In this document: positions 20,053-30,730 of the stretch, in pieces
Position numbering within the stretch: the stretch's first letter is position 1
Layout: each line of letters starts with the position of its first letter
Assembly: GCF_000833025.1 (NCBI RefSeq)
Contig: NZ_CP010817.1
Span: 1,116,001 to 1,180,000 of the forward strand
Length of the DNA: 64,000 nt
Direction: 5' to 3'
From: Myroides profundi
Lineage (GTDB): Bacteria; Bacteroidota; Bacteroidia; Flavobacteriales; Flavobacteriaceae
Made by a program: the position numbers and the translations under genes
Notes under the pieces: generated by a model
What the model was told of the DNA's origin: nothing
Database searches by the model: none
The model's input: only the letters and a program-made list of their open reading frames with translations

Positions 20053-20083
20053 AAAAAGCCTGGGTTCAACCCTGGCTTTTTTT
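20053..20083 (+). terminator. Second orphan terminator
   Basis: Stem AAAAAGCC / GGCTTTTT with an inner GGGT / ACCC segment, then a T run. Only about 60 nt after the previous terminator. Confidence 0.85.
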
Positions 20084-20117
20084 ATAGACATAAGTTACTA
20101 AAGAGCACAAAACAAAA

Positions 20118-20145
20118 AACCAGAGCTATGGTTATCGCTCTGGTT
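20118..20145 (-). terminator. Terminator after the copper ATPase
   Basis: 9-bp stem AACCAGAGC / GCTCTGGTT with a 10-nt loop; on the minus strand it is followed by a T run (A run 20114-20119). Confidence 0.85.
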
Positions 20146-20178
20146 AAAAAATGAAAGGTATTATAAAAAAAATGATGA

Positions 20179-22713
20179 TTATAATTTTAAGTTCTTTAGT
20201 CTTAATGAGTTTGTAATAACTGATACAGAACTAAAACTCATCGCTACAGCTGCAATCATTGGAGATAATACGATTCCAAATACTGGGTATAAAATACCTG
20301 CCGCAATAGGAATACCGATACTATTATATATGAAGGCAAAGAATAAGTTTTGCTTTATATTCTTCATTACTCCATGACTTAGATTGATAGCCTTAGGTAT
20401 ACCGATCAGGTCTCCTTGTAATAGTGTTATTTCTGCACTTTCGATAGCAACATCAGTTCCAGTACCCATAGAGATACCTACATTAGCCTGAGCTAGAGCA
20501 GGAGCATCGTTTATACCATCACCAGCCATAGCTACTATTCTACCTTGTTCTTGTAGTTTCTTTATTTCGTTTAATTTATCCTCAGGCATTGCCTCAGCTA
20601 AGAAGTGTTTAATATTTAATTCTGTAGCCACAGCCTGTGCTGTCTTAGGGTTATCACCAGTGATCATAATCACTTCGATTCCTTTATTTTGAAGATCTTT
20701 TACAGCTTGTTTACTCGATTCTTTTATTTTATCGAATAATACTGCATATCCTATAATTGTATTGTTATCAGCGATATAAGATACTGTCTTCCCTTGGCTT
20801 TGTTCTCTTTCTACTTGTTGTAGTAAGCTATCAGTTAGTGGAGCTTGTACTACATCCATAAGTGCTTTATTCCCTAGAGAGATACGCTTCTTGTCTACTA
20901 GACCTTGTATACCTTTTCCAGTGATATTGTTAAACATCTTTACAGATGTTAGACTTAGACCATCTTCTTTCGCTTTTTTAGTAAAAGATGTAGCTAATGC
21001 GTGCTCACTATTTTGGTTAAGTGAAGCTGTTAGTAGTAGTAAATCTTTTTCTGTATACTCTGATGAGATACTTACGATCTTCTCTACTGATGGCTTACCT
21101 TCTGTCAGGGTACCTGTCTTATCCGTGATTAATACATCTACTTTATTTGCCGTTTCTAATGCTTCGGCATTTTTAATTAGCACTCCATTCTGAGCCCCTT
21201 TACCTATTCCTACCATGATAGACATCGGAGTAGCTAATCCTAAGGCACAAGGACAGGCAATGATTAATACTGCTAATGCATTAACAAAAGCGTAAGCTAA
21301 TCTTGGCTCAGGCCCTAATGTTTTCCATAGAATAAAAGTAGCTATCGCGATAATCACTACGATAGGCACGAAGTACTTCGCTACCTGATCTGCTAGCTTT
21401 TGGATAGGCGCTCTAGATCTACTTGCATTATTTACCATTTCGATGATTTGAGACAGTAGAGTTTCATCACCTACTTTTTCTGCCATCATGATAAACGAAC
21501 TATTACCATTAATGGTACCAGATACTACCTTATCTCCTTTTACTTTATGTACAGGGATAGGCTCTCCAGTGATCATAGATTCATCTATACTTGATTCTCC
21601 TTCTATGATTTCACCATCTACAGGTATCTTTTCTCCTGGTTTTACACGCAGGTGGTTACCTTTTACGATTTTGTCTATTTGTATTATTTCTTCCCCATTT
21701 TCAGTAACTAAAGTTGCTTCTGTAGGAGATAGTTTTAATAATTCTTTTATGGCTGTATTGGTACGACTGTGCGCTTTAGCTTCCATTACTTGCCCTACTA
21801 ATACTAGGGTAAGGATCACAGCTACAGACTCAAAATAAAGGTGAATACCATGCTCTCCTTTAAAGTCATCTGGGAATAGATTAGGGAAGAATAAGGCTAC
21901 AACGCTAAAGATTAACCCAGCGGCAGACCCTAATCCTATTAAACTAAACATATTAAGATTCCATGTCTTAAAAGAAGTCCATGCTCTACTAAAGAACATC
22001 CAACATACATAAACTACCGGAATGGTGAATAATAACTGTATATAGTTATTCCATTCATGAGGTACGATTTTTCCGATCGGGTCTCCAGGAATCATAGATC
22101 CCATAGCAAGTATAAATACAGGGATGGTGAAGGCTACTGATATACGCAGTTTCTTCAGCATATCTGTATATGTAGTATCTTCTTGTTCTACTAGAATGGT
22201 CTTAGGTACTAAGTTCATTCCACACTTCGGACAATTCCCTGGTTTGTCATACGTCTTATCACCTTCACATAGCATCGGACAGTAGTATACTGTCTTCTCT
22301 ATTTTTGGTGCAGGGATTTGTTCTAAGTTCATCCCACACACAGGGCATCCTACATTGGTATCATAGACTTTATCTCCCTCACATAGCATCGGACAGAAGT
22401 ATTTACCTGCTTTATCTTCCATGCCCTTAGGCAGTTCTTGTTGATACATATCTTCTTCAGATACTTCTACAGCTGGTAGAATCTCTTGAGATCCATCTTC
22501 TTTGGTTACGACTTCTTGAAGGATATAATTCCCTTTTTTCAATAAAGCCTTTTGTAAAGTTAATGTATCTATATCGTGATGAGACTCTATATGAGCATTT
22601 TCGTTTTCTAATGAAACTTCTGCTTGTATACCATGTATTTCATTTAGGGTATCTTCTATTTTGGTTCTACAACCATTACAGCTCATACCGCTTACTTTAT
22701 ATTCTTTTTTCAT
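20179..22713 (-). CDS. copA: Copper-translocating P1B-type ATPase
   Basis: Exports Cu(I) across the inner membrane. Start taken at 22713 ([12 protein letters not shown]), giving 844 aa; the frame runs 22 codons further upstream but those residues do not look like family sequence. Order: HMA domain with the metal-binding MSCNGC (Cys12, Cys15); two heavy-metal-binding domains at about 105-131 and 143-168, each with CPMLCEGDK...CPxCGMNL; then the P-type core with the [11 protein letters not shown] channel motif, DKTGT phosphorylation site and [11 protein letters not shown] hinge. No CopZ or CueR gene adjoins. Confidence 0.95.
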   Translation of the reverse strand: MKKEYKVSGMSCNGCRTKIEDTLNEIHGIQAEVSLENENAHIESHHDIDTLTLQKALLKKGNYILQEVVTKEDGSQEILPAVEVSEEDMYQQELPKGMEDKAGKYFCPMLCEGDKVYDTNVGCPVCGMNLEQIPAPKIEKTVYYCPMLCEGDKTYDKPGNCPKCGMNLVPKTILVEQEDTTYTDMLKKLRISVAFTIPVFILAMGSMIPGDPIGKIVPHEWNNYIQLLFTIPVVYVCWMFFSRAWTSFKTWNLNMFSLIGLGSAAGLIFSVVALFFPNLFPDDFKGEHGIHLYFESVAVILTLVLVGQVMEAKAHSRTNTAIKELLKLSPTEATLVTENGEEIIQIDKIVKGNHLRVKPGEKIPVDGEIIEGESSIDESMITGEPIPVHKVKGDKVVSGTINGNSSFIMMAEKVGDETLLSQIIEMVNNASRSRAPIQKLADQVAKYFVPIVVIIAIATFILWKTLGPEPRLAYAFVNALAVLIIACPCALGLATPMSIMVGIGKGAQNGVLIKNAEALETANKVDVLITDKTGTLTEGKPSVEKIVSISSEYTEKDLLLLTASLNQNSEHALATSFTKKAKEDGLSLTSVKMFNNITGKGIQGLVDKKRISLGNKALMDVVQAPLTDSLLQQVEREQSQGKTVSYIADNNTIIGYAVLFDKIKESSKQAVKDLQNKGIEVIMITGDNPKTAQAVATELNIKHFLAEAMPEDKLNEIKKLQEQGRIVAMAGDGINDAPALAQANVGISMGTGTDVAIESAEITLLQGDLIGIPKAINLSHGVMKNIKQNLFFAFIYNSIGIPIAAGILYPVFGIVLSPMIAAVAMSFSSVSVITNSLRLKNLKL

Positions 22714-22779
22714 TTGTACAATAATTCTTTTTGTGCAGATACAAAGTACGAATAAAAAGACAGATATAGTGTTATACAA

Positions 22780-23238
22780 TTTTGAAGAAGGATTATATAG
22801 TTTTGAACTTATGACAGCTAAATCTCTTACTGTTTTTAACTATAGATGTGATTTAATGTGTTAAAGGTTATGTTTTTATGTTTTTTTATATTGAGTGTAA
22901 ATGATTGAGTCTTGATAGGGTCATGCTCCCATAGTGGTCGCATTAAAAATAGCCAAAACTATGCGACCACTATGCGATCATTAGCCGACCACTATGCGAC
23001 CACTGCCTAAAAAGCTTGTCTCGTCCTACTATAGCTGTACAGTTATTGTTTATAATCCTGCTTTTAACTCTACACTTGTTTTTATAATCCTATTATAATT
23101 ATACAAGTTATTTTTCTTGCGTTTATCTTCTATAATGTTAATTCCAAGTATAGAACATATATTCATTATTTATTATACACAGAAGGAATAAGTGAGCGTA
23201 GTTATTTTTTGTACTTTAGATTTTCAATATAAGATAGA
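22780..23238. other. Intergenic region with the second 11-bp repeat array
   Basis: No gene supported. Holds the repeat array at 22930-23004; the rest is AT-rich and probably carries promoters of the flanking divergent genes. Confidence 0.65.
22930..23004. repeat. 11-bp direct repeat array with an inverted copy (second locus)
   Basis: Direct units ATGCGACCACT (22961), ATGCGATCATT (22972), AGCCGACCACT (22983), ATGCGACCACT (22994), exactly 11 bp apart. An inverted copy precedes them: 22930-22943 and 22961-22974 are a perfect 14-bp inverted pair around a 17-nt loop. On the minus strand the loop contains TTTGGCTA, matching TTTGGATA in the loop at 3868-3879. Unit sequence is unrelated to that locus but geometry is the same. 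Confidence 0.88.
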
Positions 23239-24174
23239 ATGAGAAGACTAAGTTTGGGACTGTTGATCGTAGGGATAGCGCTGATGGGGTGTAAGGAAAA
23301 TAAACAACAAGAGGCTACTGAGGTAAATGTAGAATCTAAAGAGAAAACGACTATAAAGAAGACTAAGTTTATAGAAGGTACTTTAGTGTATAAAATGTCA
23401 TTAAGTGATTCTCTTATAGGACGACTTATAGAGCATATCAGTCAGGACCCTCTGTATAGTAAAGAATTAGCGAAGAAGTATATAGAAGAGCAGTCAGTAG
23501 CAGACAGAGATAGAATTAAGCAGTTTCTGACGAATAATCCTTTGTTTTTAAAGGAGTACAGTACATTACCGTTTATTAAAAATAATGTATATGTAGCGGG
23601 CTATGAAGTAGTGTATAAAGGAGAAGGAGCTACGTATATTCTAGAGAATAAGTGGAATGATATATTAGATGAAGGATTTGTTTATGCATCCTCAACGATA
23701 GTTCCTAATACAGAATTAAATTTCTCCTACCAAAAGGAGTTCTTAGAAAGAGAACAATTGCATAAACAGATTACTTTAGAGAACTATAATCGCGTAGCAA
23801 CTGGTGAAATAAGCAATGTGGCAGGCTATGAGGTAGAGAAGGTAATCTATACTATAAATGAAAAGAGTGAGAATAAGAATTTACCTGTATCTGTGACGCT
23901 CTATACAAGTAAGTTATTTAACCCTGTGATCAATAAAGTACTGCCTTATTATTTAAATGAAGAAGGTGGAATCTTAAAACTAGAAATAGAGATGGCTGGT
24001 GTACCTCATAATGTGAAGATGGTATATGAGGCAGAGATGGCTGTAGAACGAAAGTTGTTAGAACAAGAAACGGTTGTATTAGCTACTAAACGATTTTATG
24101 GAACTAAAACGAAAGATGATTTAGCTAAGTTAGAAGAACGGTTAGCTAGTATTTTTGCACCACTGAGCTTATAA
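23239..24174 (+). CDS. Lipoprotein of unknown function
   Basis: 311 aa. Clear lipoprotein signal with lipobox ending at Cys18 (LMGC). The mature part is charged and mixed alpha/beta, with no recognised catalytic motif; it resembles the widespread flavobacterial DUF lipoproteins that quantify as GLPGLI-like only weakly, so I do not assign a family. The rhodanese gene follows 32 nt later on the same strand and is probably co-transcribed. Confidence 0.78.
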   Translation: MRRLSLGLLIVGIALMGCKENKQQEATEVNVESKEKTTIKKTKFIEGTLVYKMSLSDSLIGRLIEHISQDPLYSKELAKKYIEEQSVADRDRIKQFLTNNPLFLKEYSTLPFIKNNVYVAGYEVVYKGEGATYILENKWNDILDEGFVYASSTIVPNTELNFSYQKEFLEREQLHKQITLENYNRVATGEISNVAGYEVEKVIYTINEKSENKNLPVSVTLYTSKLFNPVINKVLPYYLNEEGGILKLEIEMAGVPHNVKMVYEAEMAVERKLLEQETVVLATKRFYGTKTKDDLAKLEERLASIFAPLSL

Positions 24175-24206
24175 AGTAAGATATAGAACAAACAATAATT
24201 ATAAAT

Positions 24207-25049
24207 ATGAAACCAATTATCCAACCTAGTGAACTGCTATCCTTAAAAGAACAAGGGAGTAGTTATATATTAATAGATGCTACGAATAGTAAGGTGGCTA
24301 GAGCTGAGTATGATCAAGAGCATTTAGATGGAGCTTTATTTGTAGATGGGAATACACAGCTAGCTCATATAGGAGAAGATGCGTCAAAAGGAGGGAGACA
24401 TCCTTTGCCTTCTGTAGCACAATTTGCTCATAGTCTACAGTCTTTAGGTATAATGCCTGATAGTCATGTGATTATTTACGACACTGTATTCGGAGGTAAT
24501 TCTGCTGCACGTTTTTGGTGGATGCTGACTGCTGTAGGTCATCAGAAAGTACAGGTGCTAAGCGGAGGAATGAGTGCTGCGCAGCAGGTAGGTTTTCCAA
24601 GTAATAATAATGTGGTCAAAGCAAGTGAAGTAGGAGTGTACCCTGTAACGGAGTGGCAACTACCACTAGCTGATATTAATGAAATAGAGGCGAATGTATC
24701 ACGTGAGGATTATGTAGTGATCGATGTACGTGAGGCAAATCGATATAAAGGAATAACAGAACCTATAGATACAGTAGCAGGGCATATCCCTGGAGCGATC
24801 AATGTTCCGTTTATGTCTAATCTAGATGAGAAGGGGATGTTCTTGACAGAAGAACAATTAAGAGAGAAGTACACTGCTATTCTACAAGATTATCCGTTAG
24901 AGAATAGAGCAGTACACTGTGGATCTGGTATTACAGCATGTCATACTCTATTAGCTATTACAGCAGCAGGTATCCCAACACCTAAGCTATATGTGGGCTC
25001 GTGGAGTGAATGGTCTAGAAGTAATAAGCCTATCGCAACAGAGGTGTAA
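24207..25049 (+). CDS. Thiosulfate/3-mercaptopyruvate sulfurtransferase (tandem rhodanese)
   Basis: 280 aa with two rhodanese domains: an inactive N-terminal one (about 1-130, with YDTVFGGNSAARFWWML) and an active C-terminal one whose catalytic loop is CGSGIT with Cys238. The CGSG(V/I)TA loop form is typical of SseA-like 3-mercaptopyruvate sulfurtransferases, though thiosulfate use cannot be excluded. Probably cytoplasmic, no signal peptide. Ends at a bidirectional terminator shared with the convergent AbgT gene. Confidence 0.92.
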   Translation: MKPIIQPSELLSLKEQGSSYILIDATNSKVARAEYDQEHLDGALFVDGNTQLAHIGEDASKGGRHPLPSVAQFAHSLQSLGIMPDSHVIIYDTVFGGNSAARFWWMLTAVGHQKVQVLSGGMSAAQQVGFPSNNNVVKASEVGVYPVTEWQLPLADINEIEANVSREDYVVIDVREANRYKGITEPIDTVAGHIPGAINVPFMSNLDEKGMFLTEEQLREKYTAILQDYPLENRAVHCGSGITACHTLLAITAAGIPTPKLYVGSWSEWSRSNKPIATEV

Positions 25050-25060
25050 ATAGTATAAAT

Positions 25061-25094
25061 AATAAGAGCTAACTGTATATAGTTAGCTCTTATT
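25061..25094. terminator. Bidirectional terminator between rhodanese and AbgT genes
   Basis: Perfect 14-bp stem AATAAGAGCTAACT / AGTTAGCTCTTATT with a 6-nt loop, between convergent genes. Confidence 0.85.
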
Positions 25095-25097
25095 GTT

Positions 25098-26624
25098 TTA
25101 TTGTGCAGTATAGAATAGTTGTGCTCCTGGACCTAGAGGTAACTCTAGAAGTAACCAAATCACAAATAAAATAGACCAACCTATAAAGAATACAATAGTA
25201 TAAGGAAGCATAGTAGAGACTATAGTTCCTATACCTGCTTTTTTGTCATAACGCTGCATAAAGGCAACAATTAAGGCAAAATAACTCATCATAGGAGAGA
25301 TAATATTAGTAACGCTATCTCCTATGCGGTAAGCCACTTGTACTAGTTCTGGAGAATACCCTAATAACATGAACATAGGGATAAATACAGGTGCCATAAT
25401 AGCCCATTTAGCAGAGGCGCTTCCCATAATTAGGTTAATTAAAGCAGAGACTACAATAAACATCAACATTAACGGAATAGCTCCTAAACCTGACTTCTGT
25501 AGTGTTTCAGCACCTTCTATAGCGAAGATTAACCCTAGATTAGTCCAATTAAAATAAGCAACGAATTGAGCTGCAAAGAACACTAAAACAATATAAGACC
25601 CCAAAGTTTCCATCGCTTTTGACATTCCTTTCATTACATCGGTGTCGTTTTTGATGGTTTTAGCTCCGATACCATAAGCGATACCTGCTAGTGCTGCTCC
25701 AATAAATAATAAAGCAACAATACCTGACATAAAAGGAGACTTCAGAATCCCTCCATCAGTACCTCTTAAATAACCGCTCTCTGGAATTAGACCTCCTAGT
25801 ATAAATGCAGTGAATAAAAGACCTGCTATAGAGGCATAGATCAGACCTTTCTTTTCTTCTTTGGTTAAAGGATCTATCGAAATTGCTTTTTCATCTCCTG
25901 TGTATTCTCCTAACCTAGGTACAACTATGCGCTCTGTAACCCATGTACCTAGAATAGCAATAATGAAGGTAGATACAAATAAAAAGTAATAGTTCGCAGC
26001 AGGGTTAACTACATAAGCTGGATCTATAATTCTAGCTGCTTCTTCTGATAATCCTGCTAATAACGGATCTATAGTTCCCAATAATAAGTTAGCACTATAT
26101 CCTCCTGATACTCCTGCAAAGGCAGCTGCTAGTCCTGCTATAGGATGTCTACCTGCTGCTAAGAATATAATAGCTGCTAAGGGTACTAATAAAACGTAAC
26201 CTACCTCACTAGCCGTATTAGAAAGTATTCCTGCAAATACGATAACGAATGTCAGTAGCTTCTTAGGAGAGGATAGTACTATCTTTTTTAGGATAGTACC
26301 TATTAATCCTGAACCTTCTGCAATACCAATACCTAATAAAGAGACTAGTACCGTACCTAAAGGTGCAAAGTTGGTAAAGTTAGTAACCATTTTAGAAAGG
26401 ATCATGTGTAATCCTTCCGCACTTACTAGGTTGAATGACTTTATCTCTTCTTTAGTACCTGGATGGAGTACGGAGAGATCGAAAAAACTGGCTATCCATG
26501 AGGCTATAATAACTAATATAGCAAAACTAGCAAACAGAGTTGCTGGATGAGGTAACATATTACCAATCTTCTCAACACTAGATAAAAACTTATCTACTAA
26601 ACTTTTTTTAGGGTTATCATTCAT
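25098..26624 (-). CDS. AbgT family transporter
   Basis: 508 aa inner-membrane protein with 11-13 hydrophobic segments. Family landmarks: N-terminal [20 protein letters not shown], the central [20 protein letters not shown] and the C-terminal [45 protein letters not shown] block. AbgT homologues import p-aminobenzoyl-glutamate or export sulfonamides (YdaH, MtrF). Which applies here is unknown, and no amidohydrolase abgA/abgB gene adjoins. Confidence 0.94.
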   Translation of the reverse strand: MNDNPKKSLVDKFLSSVEKIGNMLPHPATLFASFAILVIIASWIASFFDLSVLHPGTKEEIKSFNLVSAEGLHMILSKMVTNFTNFAPLGTVLVSLLGIGIAEGSGLIGTILKKIVLSSPKKLLTFVIVFAGILSNTASEVGYVLLVPLAAIIFLAAGRHPIAGLAAAFAGVSGGYSANLLLGTIDPLLAGLSEEAARIIDPAYVVNPAANYYFLFVSTFIIAILGTWVTERIVVPRLGEYTGDEKAISIDPLTKEEKKGLIYASIAGLLFTAFILGGLIPESGYLRGTDGGILKSPFMSGIVALLFIGAALAGIAYGIGAKTIKNDTDVMKGMSKAMETLGSYIVLVFFAAQFVAYFNWTNLGLIFAIEGAETLQKSGLGAIPLMLMFIVVSALINLIMGSASAKWAIMAPVFIPMFMLLGYSPELVQVAYRIGDSVTNIISPMMSYFALIVAFMQRYDKKAGIGTIVSTMLPYTIVFFIGWSILFVIWLLLELPLGPGAQLFYTAQ

Positions 26625-26730
26625 TTATCAAAAAATTATGTAAAAAGTGAAGATAGTATTTTTTACTTATCTATGAAATGGGGTTCGTTTTTTTACAGTA
26701 ATTTATATTGATGTAGCATGTGTGGTGTTA

Positions 26731-27810
26731 TTATAACTTTAGGTCATAGATGGACACGTCTTTTTCATTACATGATAAGAACTGCTGAGAGGTAGTGTTA
26801 TATGTATAAGTACGAATAGTATCATCCTGATAAAGTACTTCTCCATTCTTAGATACGATATATACCCCTTCATCTGAGTTAACTAATACGAAAGCATCGA
26901 GTATAGTGTCAAAGTACATAGCGTTGTATTGGATACCTTTATGTTGTAGTTGTATTTTATCTAATAAGGTAGCTTTGTTGTTTTCTAATAGGTAAAGGTG
27001 TATCTCATTTAAGGAGTCCTCTGTTGCCTCTTCCTCTTCTTCTATATAGGGATTGTGTTCTACGGCAAGGATATTATTGCTTACCCAACATATTTTTCTT
27101 GATTCATGTTCCCCTTGATGAACGATGATATCTTGTATTCTAGGGTTAGTGATAAAGTTATTGACATCATAAGCATTAATACAATCAGAAGATCCCCATA
27201 CCCATCCTACACTTGCGAAGTACTGATGATTAGGAGATAATAGTAATTTACCATAGAAATAATCATAGGTACTTGGCCAAGCTAGCTTATTGTGTTCTTT
27301 ACGAGTTTTATAAAATTCGATATGCTTCTCTTCTGCTGCGTCTTCTATTAAAGATTTAGCAGCAGTTAGTATTTGACGAGTATCTAGATTCATGATTTGG
27401 ACATGGTTCCAATCGTCAGCATAGATGATATGAGGTACTTGATTATCATCTTTATATAGCGCGATAGGGTATTTCGTGATATTAGCGTAATAATCCCCTC
27501 TCCATAGATGTAATCGGTATTCTTGTTTAGGATTAATGATATAACCATGACGCTTAAAGTCGTTTACTATAACGATAATATCATCTAGCGTATAGATAGA
27601 AATAGGAGCAGTGAGGTCAAAACCGTTATCAGTATACCCCATACTATCTTTTAAAGTGGATACTAGGGTAGTTGCACCTGTCAGAAAATTATGTTTTACG
27701 ATATCTCCATTGCTCAGTAGCATTACTATTTCGTCAGTATTAGATAGTGTAGAAGCAAGTATGGTATCATCAGTCTGCTGCACATAGCTGTATTTCTGTT
27801 CTATAGTCAT
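26731..27810 (-). CDS. Cytoplasmic beta-propeller-like protein of unknown function
   Basis: 359 aa, no signal peptide. Repeated strands such as DEIVMLLSNGDIVKHN, NQVPHIIYADDWNHVQIMNLD and VLVNSDEGVYIVSKNGEVLYQD suggest a WD40- or YncE-like propeller. No catalytic motif. A TATCTTCG -7-like box lies 16-23 nt upstream of the ATG. Single-gene unit by spacing. Confidence 0.72.
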   Translation of the reverse strand: MTIEQKYSYVQQTDDTILASTLSNTDEIVMLLSNGDIVKHNFLTGATTLVSTLKDSMGYTDNGFDLTAPISIYTLDDIIVIVNDFKRHGYIINPKQEYRLHLWRGDYYANITKYPIALYKDDNQVPHIIYADDWNHVQIMNLDTRQILTAAKSLIEDAAEEKHIEFYKTRKEHNKLAWPSTYDYFYGKLLLSPNHQYFASVGWVWGSSDCINAYDVNNFITNPRIQDIIVHQGEHESRKICWVSNNILAVEHNPYIEEEEEATEDSLNEIHLYLLENNKATLLDKIQLQHKGIQYNAMYFDTILDAFVLVNSDEGVYIVSKNGEVLYQDDTIRTYTYNTTSQQFLSCNEKDVSIYDLKL

Positions 27811-27870
27811 ATATTCTATTTTATAGCGAAGATACGAAGCTATCTTAATGTAGTTATCAAAAAAAATAGT

Positions 27871-27898
27871 AAAGGCTACTCATCTCTGAATAGCCTTT
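27871..27898 (-). terminator. Terminator upstream of the propeller-like gene, after rluA-type gene
   Basis: 8-bp stem AAAGGCTA / TAGCCTTT with a 12-nt loop, T-rich on the minus strand after the stem; ends the pseudouridine synthase transcript. Confidence 0.78.
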
Positions 27899-27902
27899 AG
27901 TT

Positions 27903-28601
27903 TTATTTAGGTTCTATATTATTCCATATTACTTCATCAGGAGTAGGAGCTACTATAGTAAGTGTCTCTTTGGTCACTGGATGAATAAAGGTAAGCTTAC
28001 GTGCGTGTAAGTGGATACCTCCATCTGGATTACTTCTGTCTGCTCCATATTTTAAATCTCCTTTAATAGGACATCCTATAGCAGATAACTGGCATCTTAT
28101 CTGGTGGTGACGACCTGTGTATAGATCTATCTCTAGAGTAGAGTAGGTCTTTAGCTGGTGAAACATTCGATAGGTTAGCTTTGCCTTTTTGCTATTAGGA
28201 ACTTCTTTTTTATGAGCTTTAGAAGTGTTATTCTTAGGGTTTCTCACTAAGAAATGTTCTAATGTGTCTTCTACTTTAGGAGGAGCATCTTTTACTACTG
28301 CCCAGTAGGTCTTCTGTGTCTCTCTATTTTTGAATGATTCGTTTAAGCGACTTAGTGCTTTAGAAGTCTTTGCAAATACGACTAACCCAGAAGTAGGGCG
28401 ATCTAAGCGATGTACTACCCCTAGATACACTTCACCAGGCTTATTATACTTCTTTTTTAAGTATAGTTTGACTATTTCACTTAGTGGCATATCACCTGTC
28501 TGATCACCTTGTACGATATCGCCTACGCGTTTATTAATGATGATGATATGGTTATCTTCATGTAGTACTTGTAGATTGTCGGGTGTAGAGACGATTTTCA
28601 T
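27903..28601 (-). CDS. RluA-family RNA pseudouridine synthase
   Basis: 232 aa, shorter than RluD because there is no N-terminal S4 domain. Catalytic motif HRLDRPTSG with Asp67; later TGRHHQIRCQLSAIG, also diagnostic. Modifies uridine in rRNA or tRNA; the target position cannot be deduced. Single gene with its own promoter box and terminator, downstream of panB on the same strand. Confidence 0.94.
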   Translation of the reverse strand: MKIVSTPDNLQVLHEDNHIIIINKRVGDIVQGDQTGDMPLSEIVKLYLKKKYNKPGEVYLGVVHRLDRPTSGLVVFAKTSKALSRLNESFKNRETQKTYWAVVKDAPPKVEDTLEHFLVRNPKNNTSKAHKKEVPNSKKAKLTYRMFHQLKTYSTLEIDLYTGRHHQIRCQLSAIGCPIKGDLKYGADRSNPDGGIHLHARKLTFIHPVTKETLTIVAPTPDEVIWNNIEPK

Positions 28602-28617
28602 TTGTAATAATTTTAAA

Positions 28618-28625
28618 CAAAAATA
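28618..28625 (-). promoter_or_regulatory. -7 promoter box of the pseudouridine synthase gene
   Basis: Minus-strand TATTTTTG, exact consensus, 16 nt before the ATG; it overlaps the base of the panB terminator hairpin. Confidence 0.5.
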
Positions 28626-28651
28626 TCCTTTTTATATGTAAAAAGGATATT
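28622..28651 (-). terminator. Terminator after panB
   Basis: Stem AATATCCTTTTT / AAAAGGATATT with an AT-rich loop, ending in T-rich sequence on the minus strand. Confidence 0.75.
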
Positions 28652-28679
28652 CTTTGTATTTTAAATAAGTTAGGATCTA

Positions 28680-29498
28680 TTAGTACTGTTCGTTTTCGTT
28701 AGGGAAATCAACAGACTTAACATCTTCAACGTATTGAGATACTGCATTTTTCATATCTTCAAAAATGTTCATATAACGACGTAAGAATTTAGGACTAAAT
28801 TCGTGAGTAAGCCCTATCATATCATGTACTACTAATACTTGTCCATCTACACCATTACCAGCACCGATACCGATAACAGGGATAGAAATACTCTCAGCAA
28901 CTTTCTTTGCTAAAGCAGCAGGTATTTTCTCTAATACAAGAGCGAAACATCCTATTTCTTCTAGCATTTTAGCGTCTTTGATAAGTTGATTAGCTTCTTC
29001 TTCTTCTTTAGCTCTTACTGTATAAGTTCCGAATTTATAGATAGACTGAGGAGTAAGACCTAAGTGTCCCATAACAGGGATGCCTGCGTCTAAGATACGT
29101 TTGATACCATCTTTAATCTCTTCTCCACCTTCCATTTTTACAGCATGAGCCCCGCTTTCTTTCATGATACGGATAGCTGAACGCAATGCTTCTTTTGGAT
29201 CAGATTGGTAAGAACCAAAAGGTAAATCCACAACAATTAGCGCTCTGTCAGCTCCACGTACTACAGACTGTGCGTGATAGATCATCTGGTCTAATGTAAT
29301 CGGTAGGGTAGTCTCATGACCAGCCATTACATTACTAGCAGAATCTCCTACAAGCATTACGTCAACTCCACCTGCTTCTAATACTTTAGCCATAGAGTAG
29401 TCATAACATGTTAACATTGATATTTTCTCTCCATTGGCTTTCATATCTATTAGCGACTTAGTTGTCACTTTTTTATAGTCTTTTTTTGCTACAGACAT
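28680..29498 (-). CDS. panB: 3-methyl-2-oxobutanoate hydroxymethyltransferase PanB
   Basis: First committed step of pantothenate (CoA) synthesis: transfers a hydroxymethyl group from methylene-THF to ketoisovalerate. 272 aa, normal size. Motifs: [39 protein letters not shown] (metal-binding Asp in GDS), [10 protein letters not shown] and VKMEGG, then [12 protein letters not shown]. No panC or panD nearby. Confidence 0.97.
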   Translation of the reverse strand: MSVAKKDYKKVTTKSLIDMKANGEKISMLTCYDYSMAKVLEAGGVDVMLVGDSASNVMAGHETTLPITLDQMIYHAQSVVRGADRALIVVDLPFGSYQSDPKEALRSAIRIMKESGAHAVKMEGGEEIKDGIKRILDAGIPVMGHLGLTPQSIYKFGTYTVRAKEEEEANQLIKDAKMLEEIGCFALVLEKIPAALAKKVAESISIPVIGIGAGNGVDGQVLVVHDMIGLTHEFSPKFLRRYMNIFEDMKNAVSQYVEDVKSVDFPNENEQY

Positions 29499-29551
29499 TT
29501 TTCTTGTTTTTTTGGGTTATTGTAAATTTTATTAAAGAATAAAAAAAGGAA

Positions 29552-30730
29552 TTAGCAGAAATAAATCAATTCCACTTTACTCAATTTACCTTCTTTAAAT
29601 GTGAATCTATATGCAGAATCTCCAGCAGGGATCTGATAAGCTTTTTCGGTATTTAAAATAGTATTGATTAAGCCTTTTCCAGTTTTTAAAAACTCTGTTT
29701 CTGTTGTATTCTCGTTTAGAATGTTATTGTTGATTTTAAATCCAGCACCATTGCCCATCTCGACAATTCTCAGGGTATATGTTTTGTTGACATCATGTCC
29801 AATACACTCTGCTGTGTTAAATATAATATTACTTTCGTAATTGTCTAGAGCGCAATCCTCTAAATTGCTATAGCTCTCTTTTACCTTTCCAAAGGTCTTT
29901 TCTAATGTGGCTAAACTAAAACCTTTTTTTGGTTCTATCACATTGTTTAAGGTAAAACCAATTAATTTTTTTGTGACTAAATCTAATGTTTTGTCATAAA
30001 TACCTTCATCAGGAATTGCTTTTAATACTTCTGCTTGTAGTCTCGCAATGGTAGCACGTTCTGGTTGACTGTTTTTATCTGCATAATCAGCAAAGACTAA
30101 TAATGCCTTAGCATTGTCATCGTCATTACTATTCCAACCAAGCTCGATAATACGCTGTATAAAGCGCTTTTGCTCTTTAGGTTCAGTAGCCTTTTTATAA
30201 CTTGTAATTAGGTTGTTTAGGTTTGGTCTCTTTCCTAAGTATTTAACAGGTATATACCCTTGTCCTTCATTAAAGTTTATCTTGACCCAAGCTTCTTTAT
30301 CATAAGGGAAATAATCTATCCCTACAGGTGTTCCGTTGTATAGCACTCCTGTTGTTTCTGATTGATGATTAGGTGCTGTTCTTACTTTAAGTCCACCTAC
30401 TACAGTAAATAGATGAGGACTTCCGTAGTAATCATCAAAGTCAATAATAGGAGAAGGAGAGGCCTCAGTACTGTCTTCTGCAGACAACACTTCTTTTAGA
30501 TGATCAGTATCTAATATATAGGCAGTTCCTAATAGTTCATTAGTTACTTTAAATACATCGTTATTTACTTTATCTACGTTATTTAGATATGCACCACGTG
30601 TATAGACACCTATCTGTGTAGTGCCATTAGCATCACTGTAAGCTACAGTAGGAGTAGTTACATATAGTTGACTCTGTCCTAAAGCATAGGCAGAGACTAG
30701 GAAACACAATATTCCAATCGTTTGTTTCAT
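29552..30730 (-). CDS. Secreted SH3-domain protein of unknown function
   Basis: 392 aa with a signal peptide (1-18, ending ALGQ). A bacterial SH3 domain sits at about residues 110-170 (GGLKVRTAPNHQSET...WVKINFNEGQGYIPVKYLG). The C-terminal half has no recognised fold. It begins only 4 nt after the sdaA stop on the same strand, so the two are translated from one mRNA; the functional link between serine deaminase and an envelope SH3 protein is unclear. Confidence 0.82.
   Translation of the reverse strand: MKQTIGILCFLVSAYALGQSQLYVTTPTVAYSDANGTTQIGVYTRGAYLNNVDKVNNDVFKVTNELLGTAYILDTDHLKEVLSAEDSTEASPSPIIDFDDYYGSPHLFTVVGGLKVRTAPNHQSETTGVLYNGTPVGIDYFPYDKEAWVKINFNEGQGYIPVKYLGKRPNLNNLITSYKKATEPKEQKRFIQRIIELGWNSNDDDNAKALLVFADYADKNSQPERATIARLQAEVLKAIPDEGIYDKTLDLVTKKLIGFTLNNVIEPKKGFSLATLEKTFGKVKESYSNLEDCALDNYESNIIFNTAECIGHDVNKTYTLRIVEMGNGAGFKINNNILNENTTETEFLKTGKGLINTILNTEKAYQIPAGDSAYRFTFKEGKLSKVELIYFC

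Larger units (their letters stand above)
19581..20178. other. Gene-free region with three terminators
   Basis: No reading frame of interest. It contains two plus-strand terminators (19967-19994, 20053-20083) with no protein gene before either, and the minus-strand terminator of the copper ATPase. Possible small RNAs are listed separately. Confidence 0.7.

Noticed and set aside
22661..22864. Plus-strand frame over the start of the copper ATPase
   Set aside because: Antisense to the HMA domain; composition is a shadow of the real gene.
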